A stretch of DNA of 24,147 nucleotides from an uncultured Eubacterium sp. (lineage in GTDB: Bacteria > Bacillota > Clostridia > Oscillospirales > Acutalibacteraceae): NCBI GenBank assembly GCA_905233805.1, contig CAJOER010000023.1, positions 1 to 24,147 of the forward strand, in the 5' to 3' direction. How positions within the stretch are numbered: position 1 is the stretch's first letter; every line of letters begins with the position of its first letter. Below are positions 1-8,330 of this stretch, piece after piece. The notes beneath the pieces were generated by a model. It was not told where the DNA came from, made no database searches, and worked only from the letters and a program-made list of their open reading frames with translations. A program made the position numbers and the translations under genes.

Positions 1-184
1 TGTTATTTAATTCTTCCACATAATACCATATTATTTTTCAAAATGCAATAGAAAATCATATAAAAATGTGAAAAAAGTACTCAATTTTTCTTCGGAAAGC
101 GGTTTTTGTACTAAAAATACGGCTCAAACATCGATTTAGTTTACATAAAAGTTACAAAATTTACAAAAAAATAACTAAAAACAC

Positions 185-213
185 TTGCATATAAATTAGA
201 TTTGATTTATTAT
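185..213 (+). promoter_or_regulatory. Sigma-A-type promoter of the ftsEX operon
   Basis: A -35 box TTGCAT (185-190) is followed after exactly 17 bases by a -10 box TATTAT (208-213). Transcription would start near 220, leaving a leader of about 60 bases before the GTG start of ftsE. The rest of 1-225 is AT-rich, and I see no gene in it. Confidence 0.65.
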
Positions 214-279
214 ATATAAGTATTAATGGGGCAGTATCCCCTGAGGACAAAGAAATTTTTATTGATTGGAGTTATAGCC

Positions 280-1215
280 GTGATTGAATTCAAAGATGTA
301 ACCAAAGTATATGACAGTAACGGCACTAAGGCGCTCGATAACGTTAATATTAAAATTGACGACGGCGAATTTGTTTTCGTTGTAGGTTCTTCGGGCGCGG
401 GTAAAAGTACCTTCCTCAAGCTTATTATGCACGAGGAAAAGCCGAGCGAAGGCGAGGTTATCGTTAACGGATATTCCTCGGAAACTTTAAAGAAAAGACA
501 GGTTCCTTATTACAGGCGTACAATGGGTATAGTATTCCAGGATTTCAGAATTATACCCAAGATGACCGTATACGATAACGTTGCGTTTGCAATGCGCGTT
601 ATCGGCGCCAAGGAAAAGGATATAAGAAAGAGGGTTCCTTACATTCTTACTCTTGTAGGCCTTTCAAAGAAGGCGCGCTCAATGCCCAACGAGCTTTCGG
701 GCGGTGAGCAGCAGAGAGTATCGCTCGCAAGAGCGCTTGTAAACAATCCCGACCTCATTATTGCGGACGAGCCTACGGGTAACGTTGACCCCGAAATGAG
801 CCACGAGATTGTTGACCTTCTCACCAAGATTAATAATTCCGGTACCACGGTTGTAATGGTTACTCACGAGCACGAACTTGTACGCTCTTTCCAGAGAAGA
901 GTAATCGTAATCCAGAACGGCGCCGTTGTTTCCGATACTCCCGACCCGACCTATGCTCAGTTTAAGACCGAGAAAGACGAAGAAGTTACCGATATGTACT
1001 ACTTCGAAGAGGACGTTAAGCAGGAGCAGGTTCAGGACGTATTTGAAAATCTTGTATTAAACGAAGAAGCTTCGGAAGAACCCGCCGAGGAGGAAGCCGA
1101 AGAGATAATTATTGAAGAAACCGAAGAAGAAACGGTTGAAGAAAAGGCTGAAGAAGCTGTAGAAGAAACTCCCGAAGCCGAAGAAGAGGTTGAAGAAGAG
1201 GGAGGTGAGCAGTAA
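280..1215 (+). CDS. ftsE: Cell division ATP-binding protein FtsE with a long acidic tail
   Basis: FtsE is the cytoplasmic ATPase of the FtsEX complex, which couples ATP hydrolysis at the division site to control of peptidoglycan hydrolases outside the cell. In the 311-aa protein starting at GTG 280, Walker A GSSGAGKST lies at residues 36-44, the Q-loop glutamine near 87, the signature LSGGEQQR at 139-146, Walker B LIIADEP at 159-165 and the switch histidine near 196. GTG 280 is preferred over the in-frame ATG at 226 because a TTGGAG ribosome binding site precedes it and the product then begins VIEFKDVTKVY, like typical FtsE. The family is usually about 225-230 aa. Here roughly 85 extra residues, mostly Glu, follow the ATPase core from about residue 225. 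The stop overlaps the ftsX start by one base (TAATG), so translation is probably coupled. Confidence 0.95.
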   Translation: MIEFKDVTKVYDSNGTKALDNVNIKIDDGEFVFVVGSSGAGKSTFLKLIMHEEKPSEGEVIVNGYSSETLKKRQVPYYRRTMGIVFQDFRIIPKMTVYDNVAFAMRVIGAKEKDIRKRVPYILTLVGLSKKARSMPNELSGGEQQRVSLARALVNNPDLIIADEPTGNVDPEMSHEIVDLLTKINNSGTTVVMVTHEHELVRSFQRRVIVIQNGAVVSDTPDPTYAQFKTEKDEEVTDMYYFEEDVKQEQVQDVFENLVLNEEASEEPAEEEAEEIIIEETEEETVEEKAEEAVEETPEAEEEVEEEGGEQ

Positions 1216-2135
1216 TGACAGCATCAAGTTTAAGATACCTTATTAAAGAAGGACTCAGAAACACGTGGACAAACCGTATGATGTCCGTCGCTTCTATCTG
1301 CGTACTGCTCAGCTGTCTTGTACTTATCGGCTCGGCAAGTATGATGTTCCTTAACGTTAATTCTCTTATCGACAGAATCGAAGACGAAAACGTTATTATG
1401 GTATATATTAAGGACGATACCGACGACGCGGCCATTACCGCTATGGGCGAACAGCTCAAGGGTATGAGTAACGTTGCGGAGGTTGAATTCGTATCCAAGG
1501 AAAAGGCGTGGGCAGACCAGCTTAAAACAATGGAGGACGCTCAGGCTAAGTTCTTTACGGAAATCAGTACGGATATTCCGCTTCCCGACGCATACAAGGT
1601 AACGGTTCAGGACCTTAATCAGTTCGGCGCAACCGTTAAGGCAATAAAGAAGCTTGACAATATTGATACGATACGCCAGAATACCGACCTTGCAAAGAAA
1701 CTTGATACAATCAGCAGGGGCGTAAGTATTATCGCTATTATCATTATTGCGGTTCTCTTTGCAATATCGCTTTTCATTATTTCAAATACAATCAAGATTA
1801 CGGTATATTCAAGACGACTTGAAATCAGTATTATGAAATCGGTCGGCGCAACCAATTCCTTTGTAAGACTTCCCTTCGTTGTTGAGGGCGTCGTTATAGG
1901 AATACTTTCGGGCGTGCTTTCACTGGGCGTTGTATGGCTCGTTTATAACCTTGCAGTAAACCAGTTCGCCGATTTGTTCAATACAATGAGAATTGCACCG
2001 CTGAACTTTACCAACTATGCCCTTATCATGCTCGGCGCATTTGTCGGAATCGGCGTGCTCAGCGGCGTAGGCGGTTCGCTTATAACAATGAGAAGATATT
2101 TAAATAAGGAAGGCAGTGAGATAAGTGCTATCTAA
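1215..2135 (+). CDS. ftsX: Cell division permease-like protein FtsX
   Basis: FtsX is the membrane partner of FtsE. It has four membrane segments and a large extracellular loop that contacts a hydrolase or activator. The 306-aa protein shows TM1 at about residues 20-45, an extracellular domain at about 46-165 and three hydrophobic segments in the C-terminal half (about 170-195, 220-245 and 265-290). The YSRRLEISIMKSVGAT stretch after TM2 is typical of FtsX. A GGAGGTGAG ribosome binding site inside the end of ftsE (1201-1209) serves the ATG at 1215. Its stop overlaps the next gene by 11 bases, so ftsE, ftsX and the M23 gene form one operon. Length and order match ordinary Firmicute FtsX. Confidence 0.95.
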   Translation: MTASSLRYLIKEGLRNTWTNRMMSVASICVLLSCLVLIGSASMMFLNVNSLIDRIEDENVIMVYIKDDTDDAAITAMGEQLKGMSNVAEVEFVSKEKAWADQLKTMEDAQAKFFTEISTDIPLPDAYKVTVQDLNQFGATVKAIKKLDNIDTIRQNTDLAKKLDTISRGVSIIAIIIIAVLFAISLFIISNTIKITVYSRRLEISIMKSVGATNSFVRLPFVVEGVVIGILSGVLSLGVVWLVYNLAVNQFADLFNTMRIAPLNFTNYALIMLGAFVGIGVLSGVGGSLITMRRYLNKEGSEISAI

Positions 2136-3387
2136 AAGAATGATAAAAGTGCTGTGCCTTGTCCTCAGCCTTTGTCTGATTTTCGTTACGGCGTTTTCGC
2201 TTCCCGCATTTGCGGAGGATACGACGAAGGCGAGCGTATCGGAGCTGCAAACCAAAAAGGATAAGATTAAAGCAAAGATTCAGGACGCGCAGGAAGAAAT
2301 AGACAAGCTTGCAGAGCGCAAGGAGGAAACTCAGGACACCATTAACGCTCTTGATAAGAAAATTTCTCTTTTGCAGGACCAGATTGACGTTCTTCAGTCC
2401 GATATCGATTCCTTAAAGGCGCAGATTCAGAAAACTCAGGAAGACATAGAGAAAACCGAGCAGGAGATAGTAGAAAAGCAGGAAGAAATTGACAGAAAGC
2501 AGGCGGAATTTGACCAGACCTTCGCCGATTACTGCCAGAGACTCCGCGCTATGTACGTTTCCGGCAACACGAGTAATATCGAGGTTCTTCTTACAAGTAT
2601 TGACATCAGCGCAATTCTTACAAGGTCGCAGATGATAAAATCTGTTTCCGAGCAGGACAGCAGAACGCTTGACGACCTTATGAAGAAGATGGAAGAAATC
2701 GAGCAGGCTAAGGCTGAGCTTGAAAAGAAACGTAATCAGCTCAAGGATGATAAAGCGCTTCTTGAAGCAAGCAAAAAGAGCCTTGAAGAAAACATGGCAA
2801 GCGTTAAGGCGTCGAAGGGCGAGCTTGACAAAGAGGTTAACAAGGCCAATAGCCTTATGAAGAAGCTTAAGAGTGACACCTCGGAATATCAGGAACTTAT
2901 TGAAAACAACGAGAGCCAGCTCAGACAGGTTCAGCAGGAAATTGACGCCGCTTATGCGAGGGCGTCAAGAGGAACCGGCTCAATTTCGGGTTCGCGCGGC
3001 GACGGTTCTCACAGCGGAACTCTCAGTTATCCTACATATTCAAGGTCCGTTTCGGGTAACTATCCCAACTATTCAAGCGGACGTTACCACGGCGGCGTTG
3101 ACTTCAGATGTCCCAAGGGTACCAAAGTCTGCGCAGCGGCGGCAGGTACGGTAATTGTAGCAAAGAATCTTAATTACAGCTACGGCCACTATCTGATTAT
3201 CGACCACGGCAACGGACTTTCAACGCTCTATGCGCATAACACAACGCTTATTGTAGGCGTGGGCGACCACGTTGCAAAGGGACAGCAGATTGCATACAGC
3301 GGTTCAACGGGTAATTCAACCGGACCTCACGTACATTTTGAGGTGCGCGTAAACGGAACGAGAGTTAATCCGTGGAATTACTTATAA
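2125..3387 (+). CDS. Secreted coiled-coil M23 (LytM) protein, EnvC-like
   Basis: The 420-aa protein has a signal peptide (about residues 1-30, ending AFA before ED), a long Glu/Lys/Gln-rich coiled coil (about 35-285), a Ser/Gly/Tyr-rich linker and a C-terminal M23 domain (about 318-420). Zinc-ligand and catalytic positions are visible: H322 and D326 in YHGGVDF, H371 in LYAHN, and H402 and H404 in GPHVHFEV. Because these are intact, it could be an active endopeptidase, unlike E. coli EnvC, which is degenerate and acts as an activator. Position as third gene of the ftsEX operon makes it the probable extracellular partner of FtsX, the role filled elsewhere by EnvC, PcsB or CwlO (inference). GTG 2125 is chosen because AGGAAGG lies 9 bases upstream. 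An ATG at 2140 has no good ribosome binding site. Confidence 0.88.
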   Translation: MLSKRMIKVLCLVLSLCLIFVTAFSLPAFAEDTTKASVSELQTKKDKIKAKIQDAQEEIDKLAERKEETQDTINALDKKISLLQDQIDVLQSDIDSLKAQIQKTQEDIEKTEQEIVEKQEEIDRKQAEFDQTFADYCQRLRAMYVSGNTSNIEVLLTSIDISAILTRSQMIKSVSEQDSRTLDDLMKKMEEIEQAKAELEKKRNQLKDDKALLEASKKSLEENMASVKASKGELDKEVNKANSLMKKLKSDTSEYQELIENNESQLRQVQQEIDAAYARASRGTGSISGSRGDGSHSGTLSYPTYSRSVSGNYPNYSSGRYHGGVDFRCPKGTKVCAAAAGTVIVAKNLNYSYGHYLIIDHGNGLSTLYAHNTTLIVGVGDHVAKGQQIAYSGSTGNSTGPHVHFEVRVNGTRVNPWNYL

Positions 3388-3403
3388 TAGGTATATAATA
3401 TAA

Positions 3404-3438
3404 AAGCGGAACAGCGAGGCTGTTCCGCTTGATTTTTT
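3404..3438 (+). terminator. Rho-independent terminator of the ftsEX-M23 operon
   Basis: A perfect 12-bp stem (3404-3415 with 3419-3430, beginning AAGCGGAACAGC) closes a 3-base GAG loop and is followed by GATTTTTT. It separates the division operon from the heat-shock operon. Confidence 0.9.
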
Positions 3439-3460
3439 GTAAAAATATTTCAAAAAAGTA

Positions 3461-3487
3461 TTGACATTTTGATTAATAGGGTATAAT
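3461..3487 (+). promoter_or_regulatory. Sigma-A promoter of the hrcA-grpE-dnaK-dnaJ operon
   Basis: A consensus -35 TTGACA lies at 3461-3466. The -10 can be read as TATAAT at 3482-3487 (15-base spacing) or as TAATAT at 3484-3489 (17-base spacing). The CIRCE operator begins at 3500, next to the expected transcription start, as in other HrcA-controlled operons. Confidence 0.85.
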
Positions 3488-3499
3488 ATACAAACAGAG

Positions 3500-3526
3500 T
3501 TAGCACTCGAACATAGAGAGTGCTAA
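3500..3526 (+). promoter_or_regulatory. CIRCE operator (HrcA binding site)
   Basis: A perfect inverted repeat TTAGCACTC (3500-3508), a 9-base spacer and GAGTGCTAA (3518-3526) match the CIRCE consensus. HrcA bound here represses the operon and is released on heat stress. It precedes hrcA itself, so the circuit is autoregulatory. Confidence 0.97.
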
Positions 3527-3552
3527 TACAAAAGCGGAAAGGGGGATATGCA

Positions 3553-4590
3553 ATGCTCGGCGAAAGACGTTCGGCTATACTCGGTCTTATTATTGACTAT
3601 TATATTAAGACTGGCGAACCGCTCGGTTCCAAAAACCTGTGCGAAATGCTCCCCTATTCCATCAGCTCCGCCACGATAAGGAACGAAATGGCGTTCCTTA
3701 CGGGACTCGGTCTTCTTGAACAGAGGCACACGAGTGGCGGACGCGTTCCGACAAAACGCGGATACAGATATTATATTGATAATATTATTAAAGGCGAGAC
3801 TGTTTCGGATTATGAGAAGCAGAGGATTGACGAGGTACTGAGCATAAACGCCTCCGACCCGGAAAGGCTGCTTTCCGACGCAGCGGGACTTCTCAGCGAA
3901 ATCACGGGCTGCGCGGCGTTTTATTCAACCGTTAAAGACCCTCTTGACTGTGTTCAGGGGGTTGAGCTTATACCTGCGGGCAATTCAAAGGTAATGCTTG
4001 TAATGCTCTCCGTAGGCGGAAAGATAAAGTCTTCGGTATGCACGGTAAAATGCGCGGTAGACGACGAATTCAAAAAACTGTTTTACAGCGTTACGCACGA
4101 TTATTTCGTCGGCGTTCCGCTTTCAGATATAAGTCTTTCGCTCGTTCAGTCCACGGCTCCCCTGCTCGGCGACAGAGTGTTCGATATGCTTCCCATACTG
4201 CTTTCGCTTTACTCGCTTTGCAGAGAGGCTTCGGAAGGCTCTCTTGAAATAAAAGGAGAAACGAAACTGATTAACCAGACTGAACTCGGCAGCGACGTTT
4301 ACAGACTTCTTTTGCTTCTTGCAAGAAAAGAAAAGCTTGACAGACTGCTTAACGATTTTGCCAAAACAAACGTAAATACGGCGCTTTTCATAGGTGATGA
4401 AAACCCCGTTTATGAACTTAAAAATACCGCAACGGCTATTGCGAAGTTCGGATATAACGACGTCCAGACGGCAACGCTCGGTATTATCGGTTCACTGAGA
4501 ATAGATTACAGGGCAATTCTTCCGAGAGTTGATTATATTATAAAAACTGTATCTGACCTTTTAAAGGAAGGAGGATTAAGATATGAGTAA
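3553..4590 (+). CDS. hrcA: Heat-inducible transcription repressor HrcA
   Basis: HrcA binds CIRCE and represses class I heat-shock genes; GroEL assists its folding in well-studied species. The 345-aa product has the N-terminal winged-helix region with GEPLGSKNL, SSATIRNEM and SGGRVPTKRGYRYYID, all characteristic of the family, followed by the GAF-like dimerisation core. Start ATG 3553 follows an AAAGGGGG ribosome binding site. A further upstream GTG at 3520 would lie inside CIRCE and is rejected. The last bases overlap grpE by 8 bases, implying coupled translation. Length is normal (about 340 aa), and it is the first gene of the operon, as usual in Firmicutes. Confidence 0.95.
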   Translation: MLGERRSAILGLIIDYYIKTGEPLGSKNLCEMLPYSISSATIRNEMAFLTGLGLLEQRHTSGGRVPTKRGYRYYIDNIIKGETVSDYEKQRIDEVLSINASDPERLLSDAAGLLSEITGCAAFYSTVKDPLDCVQGVELIPAGNSKVMLVMLSVGGKIKSSVCTVKCAVDDEFKKLFYSVTHDYFVGVPLSDISLSLVQSTAPLLGDRVFDMLPILLSLYSLCREASEGSLEIKGETKLINQTELGSDVYRLLLLLARKEKLDRLLNDFAKTNVNTALFIGDENPVYELKNTATAIAKFGYNDVQTATLGIIGSLRIDYRAILPRVDYIIKTVSDLLKEGGLRYE

Positions 4591-5128
4591 AAAGGAAAAG
4601 CCCGAGGCAGCTGAAGAAGTAAAGGCTGCCGAGGAGGAAATAACGGAGGAAACCGAGGCTGCAAAAACCCCGGAAGCTGAGGAAAAAACCGTGGAAGAAG
4701 AGCTGAAGGAACAGCTTGACGCTGCTAAGGACGCTCACCTGAGAATCGCTGCGGAATACGCAAATTACAGAGCGCGCAGCGCAAAGGAAAAGGAACAGAC
4801 CTTCAGCAACGCAAAAGGCTCGGTAGTAGCGCAGATTCTTCCCGTTATTGATAATATTGAAAGAGCGATAAACGCTCCCGATTCGGATTACGAATCACTT
4901 AAAAAAGGCGTTGAAATGACGCTTGAAGGGCTTAAAGCGGCGCTTGAAAATCTCGGAGTTGAAACCTTCGGCGAGGCAGGCGACACTTTCGACCCGAATC
5001 TTCACAACGCGGTTATGCACGTTGAGGACGAGAGCCTCGGCGAAAACGTTATAACCGAGGTATTCCAGAAGGGATACAAAATAGGCGACAGGGTTATAAG
5101 ACCCGCTATGGTAAAAACAGCAAATTAA
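4583..5128 (+). CDS. grpE: Nucleotide exchange factor GrpE
   Basis: GrpE releases ADP from DnaK and so drives the chaperone cycle in the cytoplasm. The 181-aa protein has a charged, Glu/Ala-rich N-terminal region (1-50), the long dimerising helix with HLRIAAEYANYR, and the C-terminal beta domain ending in QKGYKIGDRVIRPAMV, the family signature. The ribosome binding site AAGGAAGGAGGA precedes ATG 4583, and the start overlaps the hrcA stop. Length and order are standard. Confidence 0.95.
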   Translation: MSKKEKPEAAEEVKAAEEEITEETEAAKTPEAEEKTVEEELKEQLDAAKDAHLRIAAEYANYRARSAKEKEQTFSNAKGSVVAQILPVIDNIERAINAPDSDYESLKKGVEMTLEGLKAALENLGVETFGEAGDTFDPNLHNAVMHVEDESLGENVITEVFQKGYKIGDRVIRPAMVKTAN

Positions 5129-5161
5129 AACAGTAAATAACTTGTAAAGGAGATAAATATT

Positions 5162-6991
5162 ATGTCAAAGATTATTGGTATTGATTTAGGTACAACTAAC
5201 AGCTGCGTAGCAGTTATTGAGGGCGGCGAGCCCACGGTTATTACAAATGCGGAAGGTGCAAGAACTACCCCGTCGGTAGTAGCCTTCACAAAAGACGGCG
5301 AAAGAATGGTCGGCGCGGTTGCAAAGCGTCAGGCTATTACGAACCCCGATAAGACAATTTCTTCTATCAAGCGTCACATGGGTTCGGATTATAAAGTAAA
5401 CATCGACGGCAAGGCTTATACACCCCAGGAAATCAGCTCGATTATCCTTCAGAAATTAAAGAGCGACGCGGAGGCGTATCTCGGCGAGCCTGTTAAGGAA
5501 GCGGTTATCACCGTTCCCGCATACTTTACCGACTCACAGCGTCAGGCAACCAAGGACGCGGGCAAGATTGCAGGTCTTGACGTAAAGAGAATTATCAACG
5601 AGCCGACGGCGGCAGCGCTTGCTTTCGGTATTGATAAGGAAGAGGACCAGAAGGTTATGGTATACGACCTCGGCGGCGGTACCTTCGACGTTTCCATTAT
5701 CGAAATGGGCGACGGCGTTCAGGAAGTACTTGCAACCGCAGGTAACAACCGTCTCGGCGGCGACGACTTTGACCAGAAGATTATGGATTGGCTTGTAGCC
5801 GACTTCAAGGCTCAGAACGGCATTGACCTTTCGGGCGACAAGATGGCTATGCAGAGAATCAAGGAAGCCGCTGAAAAGGCAAAGATTGACCTTTCGGGTA
5901 TGACTACGGCGCAGATTTCACTTCCCTTTATTACTGCGGACGCAACGGGTCCGAAGCATCTGGAGGCAACTCTTACAAGAGCTAAGTTTAACGAAATGAC
6001 GGCAGACCTTGTTGAAAAGACAATGGGCCCCGTACGTCAGACTCTTTCCGACTCGGGACTTTCAATGAACGATATTGACAAGATTCTTCTTGTCGGCGGT
6101 TCAACAAGAATTCCCGCGGTTCAGGACGCTATCAAGAGCTTTGCGGGTAAGGAACCCTTCAAGGGTATCAACCCGGACGAATGCGTAGCTATGGGCGCGG
6201 CGCTTCAGGGCGGCGTACTCGGCGGCGATATTGAAGACGGACTTCTTCTTCTCGACGTTACTCCGCTTTCACTCGGTATTGAAACAATGGGCGGAATCAA
6301 CACCGTTATTATCGAGAGAAACACCACTATCCCGACCAAGAAGAGCCAGATTTTCTCAACGGCTGCCGATAATCAGCCTTCAGTTGAGGTTCACGTTCTT
6401 CAGGGCGAAAGACAGATGGCGGCGGATAACAAGACTCTCGGACGTTTCCACCTTGACGGAATTCTTCCCGCAAGACGCGGTGTTCCGCAGATTGAAGTTA
6501 CCTTCGATATTGACGCAAACGGTATCGTTCACGTTTCGGCTAAGGACCTCGGCACCGGCAAGGAGCAGCAGATTTCAATCACTGCTTCAACGAATATGAG
6601 CAAGGACGACATTGACAAGGCAGTCCGCGAGGCTGAGCAGTTTGCGGAAGAGGATAAAAAGCGTAAGGACGCTATCGACGCGCGCAACAACGCGGACCAG
6701 ATGGTATACCAGACCGAAAAACTTCTCTCCGAAGACGGCGACAAGTTCTCTGCAGACGATAAGTCAGCTCTTGAAACCAAGGTAAGCGCGCTTAAAGAGG
6801 CGCTTAAAGGCGACAACACCGACGCAATCAAGTCTGCTCAGGAAGACCTTACAAACAAGTTCTACGAGGTTTCTCAGAAGCTTTATCAGCAGACTCAGCA
6901 GGCTCAGGGCGCTCCTCAGGGCGACCCGACTCAGGGAGCAGGCGGAGCCGACGAGGGCTACACCGACTACACCGAGGTAGACGATAACTAA
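5162..6991 (+). CDS. dnaK: Molecular chaperone DnaK (Hsp70)
   Basis: DnaK is the ATP-dependent Hsp70 chaperone that works with DnaJ and GrpE. The 609-aa sequence has the N-terminal phosphate loop IGIDLGTTNS, VYDLGGGTFDVS and LVGGSTRIPAV in the ATPase domain (about 1-360). The interdomain linker DGLLLLDVTPLSLG and the substrate-binding beta domain follow. The helical lid ends in a Gln/Gly-rich tail finishing EGYTDYTEVDDN, comparable to the acidic C-terminus of other DnaKs. AAAGGAGA precedes ATG 5162. The gene looks complete, with no missing blocks compared with the family. Confidence 0.98.
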   Translation: MSKIIGIDLGTTNSCVAVIEGGEPTVITNAEGARTTPSVVAFTKDGERMVGAVAKRQAITNPDKTISSIKRHMGSDYKVNIDGKAYTPQEISSIILQKLKSDAEAYLGEPVKEAVITVPAYFTDSQRQATKDAGKIAGLDVKRIINEPTAAALAFGIDKEEDQKVMVYDLGGGTFDVSIIEMGDGVQEVLATAGNNRLGGDDFDQKIMDWLVADFKAQNGIDLSGDKMAMQRIKEAAEKAKIDLSGMTTAQISLPFITADATGPKHLEATLTRAKFNEMTADLVEKTMGPVRQTLSDSGLSMNDIDKILLVGGSTRIPAVQDAIKSFAGKEPFKGINPDECVAMGAALQGGVLGGDIEDGLLLLDVTPLSLGIETMGGINTVIIERNTTIPTKKSQIFSTAADNQPSVEVHVLQGERQMAADNKTLGRFHLDGILPARRGVPQIEVTFDIDANGIVHVSAKDLGTGKEQQISITASTNMSKDDIDKAVREAEQFAEEDKKRKDAIDARNNADQMVYQTEKLLSEDGDKFSADDKSALETKVSALKEALKGDNTDAIKSAQEDLTNKFYEVSQKLYQQTQQAQGAPQGDPTQGAGGADEGYTDYTEVDDN

Positions 6992-6998
6992 TAATTTA

Positions 6999-7020
6999 AC
7001 GGGCGGAGTTTTCCGCCCGT
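6999..7020 (+). promoter_or_regulatory. GC-rich hairpin between dnaK and dnaJ
   Basis: A perfect 9-bp stem ACGGGCGGA (6999-7007) with TCCGCCCGT (7012-7020) encloses a 4-base loop directly after the dnaK stop. No T tract follows, so it is unlikely to be a full terminator. It may be a partial terminator or may protect the dnaK message 3' end and lower dnaJ expression (inference). Confidence 0.6.
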
Positions 7021-7045
7021 ACATATAACTGATTTGGAGGCAGAT

Positions 7046-8197
7046 ATGCCCGATAAAAGAGATTACTACGAGGTGCTCGGCGTAAACCGGAGCGCTTCGG
7101 ACGACGAAATAAAAAAAGCATACAGGAAGGCTGCAAAGCAGTACCATCCCGATTTGCACCCCGATGACGCCGAGGCTGAGGCAAAGTTCAAGGAAGTCAA
7201 CGAGGCTTATGAGATTTTGTCCGATCCCGACAAAAAGGCAAAATACGACCAGTTCGGTTTTGCGGGCGTAGACCCTAATTACGGCGCAGGTCAGGGTGGA
7301 TTCGGCGGCGGTTTCGGCGGTTTTGACGGCGATATTGACCTCGGAGACATATTCTCGTCAATCTTCGGCGGAGCAGGCGGCTTCGGCGGCGGTTTCGGCG
7401 CAAGAAATCCCAACGCACCGAGGCAGGGACGCGATATTCAGACGGCTGTTACGATTACCTTTGAAGAGGCTGCGAAGGGCTGTTCAAAGAATATCGAGGT
7501 TCCGAGAGTTGAAGAGTGTTCCGACTGTCACGGCACGGGTGCAGCGCCCGGAAAGTCGCTTAAAGACTGCCCCGAGTGTAACGGCAGGGGCTACGTAACC
7601 TTCCAGCAGAGAGGCATTCTCGGCGGATATACTACCGGTCAGCAACCCTGTCAGCACTGCGGCGGAAAGGGTAAAATACCCGAGCAGCCCTGCCCGAAAT
7701 GTAACGGAAAGGGTAAGGTAAGGCGTAAAAACAAGGTTAAGATTGACATTCCCGCAGGTATTGACAGCAGGCAGGTTGTAACCGTAAGAGGCTACGGCGA
7801 CGCGGGCTTTAACGGCGGACCGAGCGGCGACCTTAAAGTTGTTGTTAACGTACGTCAGCACAAGGATTTTGAGCGTGACGGCTACGATATCTGGTACGAA
7901 AAGCACGTAAGCATAGTCGAGGCTACTCTCGGCGCGGAGCTTCGCGTTCCCACTCTTGAGGGCGACGTTAAATACACCATGCCCCCGGGAACCCAGCCAA
8001 ACGAGGTGTTCAAGCTTAAAGGCAAGGGAATTCAGCGCCTGCGCTCTGCGGGCAAGGGCGATTTGTTCGTCAGAATCGTTGTTGATATTCCCAAGAGCGT
8101 TTCAGCCGAACAGAAAGAGCTGCTTGAAAAGTTTGACGAGACCTACGTTCCGCCGAAAATCAACGGAAAAAAGAGCTTTTTCGACAAGTTTAAATAA
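7046..8197 (+). CDS. dnaJ: Molecular chaperone DnaJ (Hsp40)
   Basis: DnaJ delivers substrates to DnaK and stimulates its ATPase. The 383-aa protein contains the J domain (about 1-70) with the HPD motif in YHPDLHPDD, a Gly/Phe-rich region, and four CxxCxGxG zinc repeats (CSDCHGTG, CPECNGRG, CQHCGGKG, CPKCNGKG). The C-terminal peptide-binding domains follow. ATG 7046 follows TTTGGAGG; an in-frame TTG at 7034 lies upstream of that site and is rejected. It is the last gene of the heat-shock operon, followed by a terminator. Confidence 0.97.
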   Translation: MPDKRDYYEVLGVNRSASDDEIKKAYRKAAKQYHPDLHPDDAEAEAKFKEVNEAYEILSDPDKKAKYDQFGFAGVDPNYGAGQGGFGGGFGGFDGDIDLGDIFSSIFGGAGGFGGGFGARNPNAPRQGRDIQTAVTITFEEAAKGCSKNIEVPRVEECSDCHGTGAAPGKSLKDCPECNGRGYVTFQQRGILGGYTTGQQPCQHCGGKGKIPEQPCPKCNGKGKVRRKNKVKIDIPAGIDSRQVVTVRGYGDAGFNGGPSGDLKVVVNVRQHKDFERDGYDIWYEKHVSIVEATLGAELRVPTLEGDVKYTMPPGTQPNEVFKLKGKGIQRLRSAGKGDLFVRIVVDIPKSVSAEQKELLEKFDETYVPPKINGKKSFFDKFK

Positions 8198-8204
8198 TGA
8201 AAAG

Positions 8205-8236
8205 AGGACAGCGGATACGCGCTGTCCTTTTATTTT
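8205..8236 (+). terminator. Rho-independent terminator after dnaJ
   Basis: A 9-bp stem AGGACAGCG (8205-8213) with CGCTGTCCT (8220-8228) is followed by TTTTATTTT. It ends the heat-shock operon. Confidence 0.88.
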
Positions 8237-8330
8237 AAAAAATTTAAAATTACTATTTAATTATTTTAGTATTTGTGGTAATATTATTATGTATAGGTAT
8301 ATAGTCCGAGTAAATCAAAGGATGTTAAGT

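Noticed and set aside
228..241. GGGG/CCCC mini-hairpin and in-frame ATG 226 in the ftsE leader
   Set aside because: The stem has only 4 bp and there is no site before the ATG. It is too weak to call a riboswitch or an alternative start.
1109..1498. Minus-strand open frame opposite ftsE/ftsX
   Set aside because: It is a shadow of the Glu-rich tail and ftsX, with no ribosome binding site and implausible composition.
3520..3552. Upstream GTG start for hrcA
   Set aside because: It lies inside the CIRCE operator with no ribosome binding site. ATG 3553 has a strong site and gives the normal length.
7956..8330. Long N-terminal extension of the M23 protein at 8331
   Set aside because: It overlaps dnaJ and a terminator, and it would bury the signal peptide. 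ATG 8331 has a good site.
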